IMG/VR virus record: IMGVR_UViG_3300012922_000006
Location: 1-64,000 of that record
From: a virus
Length of the DNA stretch: 64,000 nt
Reading direction: 5' to 3' (one strand)
Made by a program: the position numbers and the translations under genes. Below are positions 62,332 to 64,000 of this stretch, piece after piece. Every line of letters begins with the position of its first letter. The stretch's first letter is position 1. The notes under the pieces are model-generated. The model ran no database searches. It saw nothing but the letters and a program-made list of their open reading frames with translations, and was not told where the DNA came from.

Positions 62332-62645
62332 GACACGACCTCGTCACTCGCCACGGCCTCGATCAGCGCGAGCGCGTCGCGGTAGTCGTCCGTGTCGAGC
62401 GCACGCAGGCGCGAGAGAAGCCTGTCGTCGACCCAGTTGTCCGGCTGCCCCCACGAGACGAACACGTGCCGGCAGAACAGCGACCGGACGAGCGTGACCT
62501 CCCCCTCGACCATCTCGCCGCTCGCGAGCGTCACCGTCACGTCGACGTCCACGCCGCCGTCCACCCCCGTCGCCGTCGGGCGCGCGTAGCACGCGACCAC
62601 CGACGACACCCCGCACACCGGGTCCCTCACGCTGAACTGGTCCAT
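62328..62645 (-). CDS. hypothetical protein
   Basis: 105 residues. MDQFSVRDPVCGVSSVVACY, beta strands (VDVDVTVTLASGEMVEGEVT) and an acidic C-terminal helix. ATG 62645 with AGGAGG; first gene after the 62707 promoter. Unknown. Confidence 0.5.
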   Translation of the reverse strand: MDQFSVRDPVCGVSSVVACYARPTATGVDGGVDVDVTVTLASGEMVEGEVTLVRSLFCRHVFVSWGQPDNWVDDRLLSRLRALDTDDYRDALALIEAVASDEVVS

Positions 62646-62706
62646 GGCCCTCGGGCCTCCTTCCGCCTCAGGCCCCGCACCTCCGCGAGCGCCGTCGACG
62701 GAGGAG

Positions 62707-62735
62707 AGCTTAGGTCCGCCCGGCACTACTTGCAA
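62707..62735 (-). promoter_or_regulatory. promoter with A-tract (TTGCAA / TAAGCT)
   Basis: Minus strand: AATAAAAAGAC, TTGCAA (62730-62735), 17-nt spacer, TAAGCT (62707-62712). The best-spaced of the three related promoters. It lies within the 3' end of the upstream methyltransferase gene and reads towards ATG 62645. Confidence 0.65.
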
Positions 62736-63268
62736 GTCTTTTTATTCGCCCTGGGCGGGGGCGCGACCACCACGAGGACGACGCCGCACGGCGGTCGGTT
62801 CGCGCGCGGGTTCCTCGCAGCGTCCGACGTCCGCACGCCGAGGAACTTCAGGCGGGCCCGCACGAACTCCGTGGAGACCCCGAGCCCGCGGTCGCGCACG
62901 GGCTCGACGAGGTCCTGCCACCAGCCCAGCTCCGTGCGGTTCGCCGGGAGGAGCAGCACGGCCCCCAGGCACCCCGCGCGCACCTCCGCGAGCGCCTTCG
63001 CCACCCACGCGCCGCACTCGGACCACGGTGGGTTGCACCACGCGACCTCGCCCGCCCACGACTGCGCGAGCCCGTCCAGCTCCGCGTCGAAGTACCGCTC
63101 GCACTTCGCGTTCCCCGCATCCGCGGCGACGTCGACCGTGAACCCGTGCAGCGCGTCCTGCTGGCGGAAGAACCAGTCCGGCGTCCCGCGCCTGTCCACG
63201 ACGGCGACCGCGCCGCGGTTCTCGACCTGGGGCGGGTGGTTCTCCGCTGCCCTGCCGTGCCGGCCCAA
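62726..63268 (-). CDS. second Dam-type adenine methyltransferase
   Basis: 180 residues from TTG 63268, two bases downstream of palindrome copy 14. VEWRGTP-like start region, then VTVDVAADAGNAKCERYFDA, GEVAWCNPPWSECGAWVAKA (NPPW catalytic loop), VLLLPANRTELGWWQDLV and PPCGVVLVVVAPPPRAN follow the phage Dam-type (PF05869-like) order. Its 3' end overlaps the promoter at 62707. Paralogue of the 34537 methyltransferase. Start is uncertain. Confidence 0.7.
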   Translation of the reverse strand: MGRHGRAAENHPPQVENRGAVAVVDRRGTPDWFFRQQDALHGFTVDVAADAGNAKCERYFDAELDGLAQSWAGEVAWCNPPWSECGAWVAKALAEVRAGCLGAVLLLPANRTELGWWQDLVEPVRDRGLGVSTEFVRARLKFLGVRTSDAARNPRANRPPCGVVLVVVAPPPRANKKTCK

Positions 63269-63269
63269 A

Positions 63270-63291
63270 GTCGAGGCCCGGGCCTCGACTC
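63270..63291. repeat. palindromic element copy 14
   Basis: Perfect copy between genes; one end overlaps the stop codon of the 63290-63784 gene, and the other lies one base before the likely TTG start of the methyltransferase. Confidence 0.95.
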
Positions 63292-63784
63292 AGCCGACCG
63301 CGCGCGCGAGCCGCGCCGACAGCTCGCTGGCCCGGGCGTAGCTCGCCGCCGTCCGCTCCGAGTGCGCCACGTGCCGCTCGAGCGCCTCGTGCACCGCGTC
63401 CGTCACCGGCCCGACGTCCTCGATGCGCAGGTCCTCGTCCGCCGCGTCGCGCACCGACACGTCGCTCCCGTCGATCTGCGCGACCACGAGCTTCCCGTCC
63501 TGGCTCACGCAGAGCGTCGGCACGCGCCACTCGAGGCGCTCGTCGATCCCCCACTGCCCGGACCCGCCCACGTGCGCGGCGGAGAACTTCCCCGCCGGCT
63601 TCGCGAGGTTCTTCAGGCCGCGCAGCACGTCCCCGGCGATCGCCGCCTGCAGCCGCTCCTCGAGCCCGCGCATCGCCGCGATGGCCGTCGACCGCGCGTC
63701 GTCCCTCTCGGTCATGACTTGCTCGCTCGCGTTGCGGGCGCGCTCGAAGAGCGCGTCCAGGATGATGGTCTTCGCCGCGGACAT
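63290..63784 (-). CDS. hypothetical protein
   Basis: 164 residues. Helical N-terminus (MSAAKTIILDALFERARNAS), a beta centre (RVPTLCVSQDGKLVVAQIDG) and a C-terminal helix (HEALERHVAHSERTAASY). Starts one base after the upstream stop. Its stop overlaps palindrome copy 14. Unknown. Confidence 0.5.
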   Translation of the reverse strand: MSAAKTIILDALFERARNASEQVMTERDDARSTAIAAMRGLEERLQAAIAGDVLRGLKNLAKPAGKFSAAHVGGSGQWGIDERLEWRVPTLCVSQDGKLVVAQIDGSDVSVRDAADEDLRIEDVGPVTDAVHEALERHVAHSERTAASYARASELSARLARAVG

Positions 63785-63785
63785 C

Positions 63786-64000
63786 TCACATCCCTGCCTT
63801 CCTCTTCCACCCGAGCCGCTTCTTGGGCCTCCCCCGGACGTACTCACCCCGGTTCTTCGCCCTCTGCTGGATGAGCGCGATCGCCGCCTGCAACTTGAGT
63901 CGCTTGACCCACCGGATCAACGTCGACTCGGCCACATTCAGCACGTAGCAGGCATCCTTCTGCCGCCCCGACACCTCGCGGAACGCCGCGAGCACCCTCT
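63786..64000 (-). CDS. HTH DNA-binding protein (partial)
   Basis: At least 69 residues, open at the right edge. SGRQKDACYVLNVAESTLIR and WVKRLKLQAAIALIQQRAKN are a Fis-like helix-turn-helix; RGRPKKRLGWKRK is a basic AT-hook-like tail. Probably a transcription regulator. The true start lies outside the window or at GTG 63995. Confidence 0.55.
   Translation of the reverse strand, partial: RVLAAFREVSGRQKDACYVLNVAESTLIRWVKRLKLQAAIALIQQRAKNRGEYVRGRPKKRLGWKRKAGM

Noticed and set aside
728-63291. Palindromic repeats as a CRISPR array
   Set aside because: Copies are kilobases apart with no uniform short spacers, so they are dispersed elements, not an array.

Overview
The window looks like part of a tailed double-stranded DNA phage genome (Caudoviricetes-like) with high G+C and very tight gene packing. 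It carries capsid, portal and terminase genes together with a DNA polymerase, SSB, RecA and an SbcCD-like pair. No integrase, ribosomal or host metabolic genes were recognised. About 110 genes are called. All but three lie on the minus strand, so transcription runs from coordinate 64000 towards 1. Both ends cut genes: a capsid protein at the left edge and an HTH protein at the right edge. The host cannot be named from sequence. High GC and several start codons with a TANNNT box 6-9 nt upstream (leaderless-type promoters) hint at a lineage that uses leaderless mRNAs, such as Actinobacteria or Deinococcota, but this is only inference.

Layout, left to right (late to early in transcription order). 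1-9.7 kb: head module with major capsid (partial), scaffold-like protein, several small virion proteins, a minor head protein with a C-terminal HEEVH zincin-like domain, and the portal; an HNH endonuclease gene sits on the opposite strand beside the portal block. 9.7-18.9 kb: ThyX-like protein, LamG-type and tail-fibre-type proteins, a peptidase-like structural protein, and a 1056-residue fibre with sialidase-like Asp boxes, an IPT/TIG domain and a LamG domain. 18.9-34.4 kb: about 45 very small overlapping genes, many encoding zinc-knuckle, coiled-coil or single-TM proteins, plus a MazG-Nudix fusion. Five of these small genes appear frameshifted. 34.3-38.1 kb: adenine methyltransferase, TerL and a likely TerS. 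38.1-43.7 kb: dCMP deaminase, a stand-alone DnaA domain IV-like protein, a P-loop kinase and more small genes. 43.7-59.4 kb: DNA modification, recombination and replication (DPPY methyltransferase, ParB-like protein, RuvC-like resolvase, UDG-like protein, SbcC, SbcD, RecA, SSB, family B polymerase), with two intact HNH genes and one HNH remnant, then a sigma-70 region 2-like protein. 59.4-64 kb: DUF932-like protein, small early-type genes, a second Dam-type methyltransferase and the truncated HTH gene.

Four sequence systems overlie the genes. (1) A 22-bp perfect palindrome (half-site AGTCGAGGCCC plus its inverted copy) occurs 13 times identically and once with one mismatch, spaced 2-9 kb apart along the whole window. 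Eight copies are between genes and six are in-frame inside genes; none of its three reading frames contains a stop. (2) The pentamer GGCAT lies 9-11 nt upstream of about 22 start codons on both strands and further upstream of four genes that also have a Shine-Dalgarno leader. It looks like a phage-specific promoter core, and the phage's own sigma-like protein is a candidate partner. (3) Three promoters of a TTGCAA-N16-18-TARGMT type with A-tracts lie at 41.8, 61.7 and 62.7 kb. (4) HNH genes of lower GC interrupt the head and recombination modules. The palindromic element and the GGCAT start motif are the most novel-looking signals.
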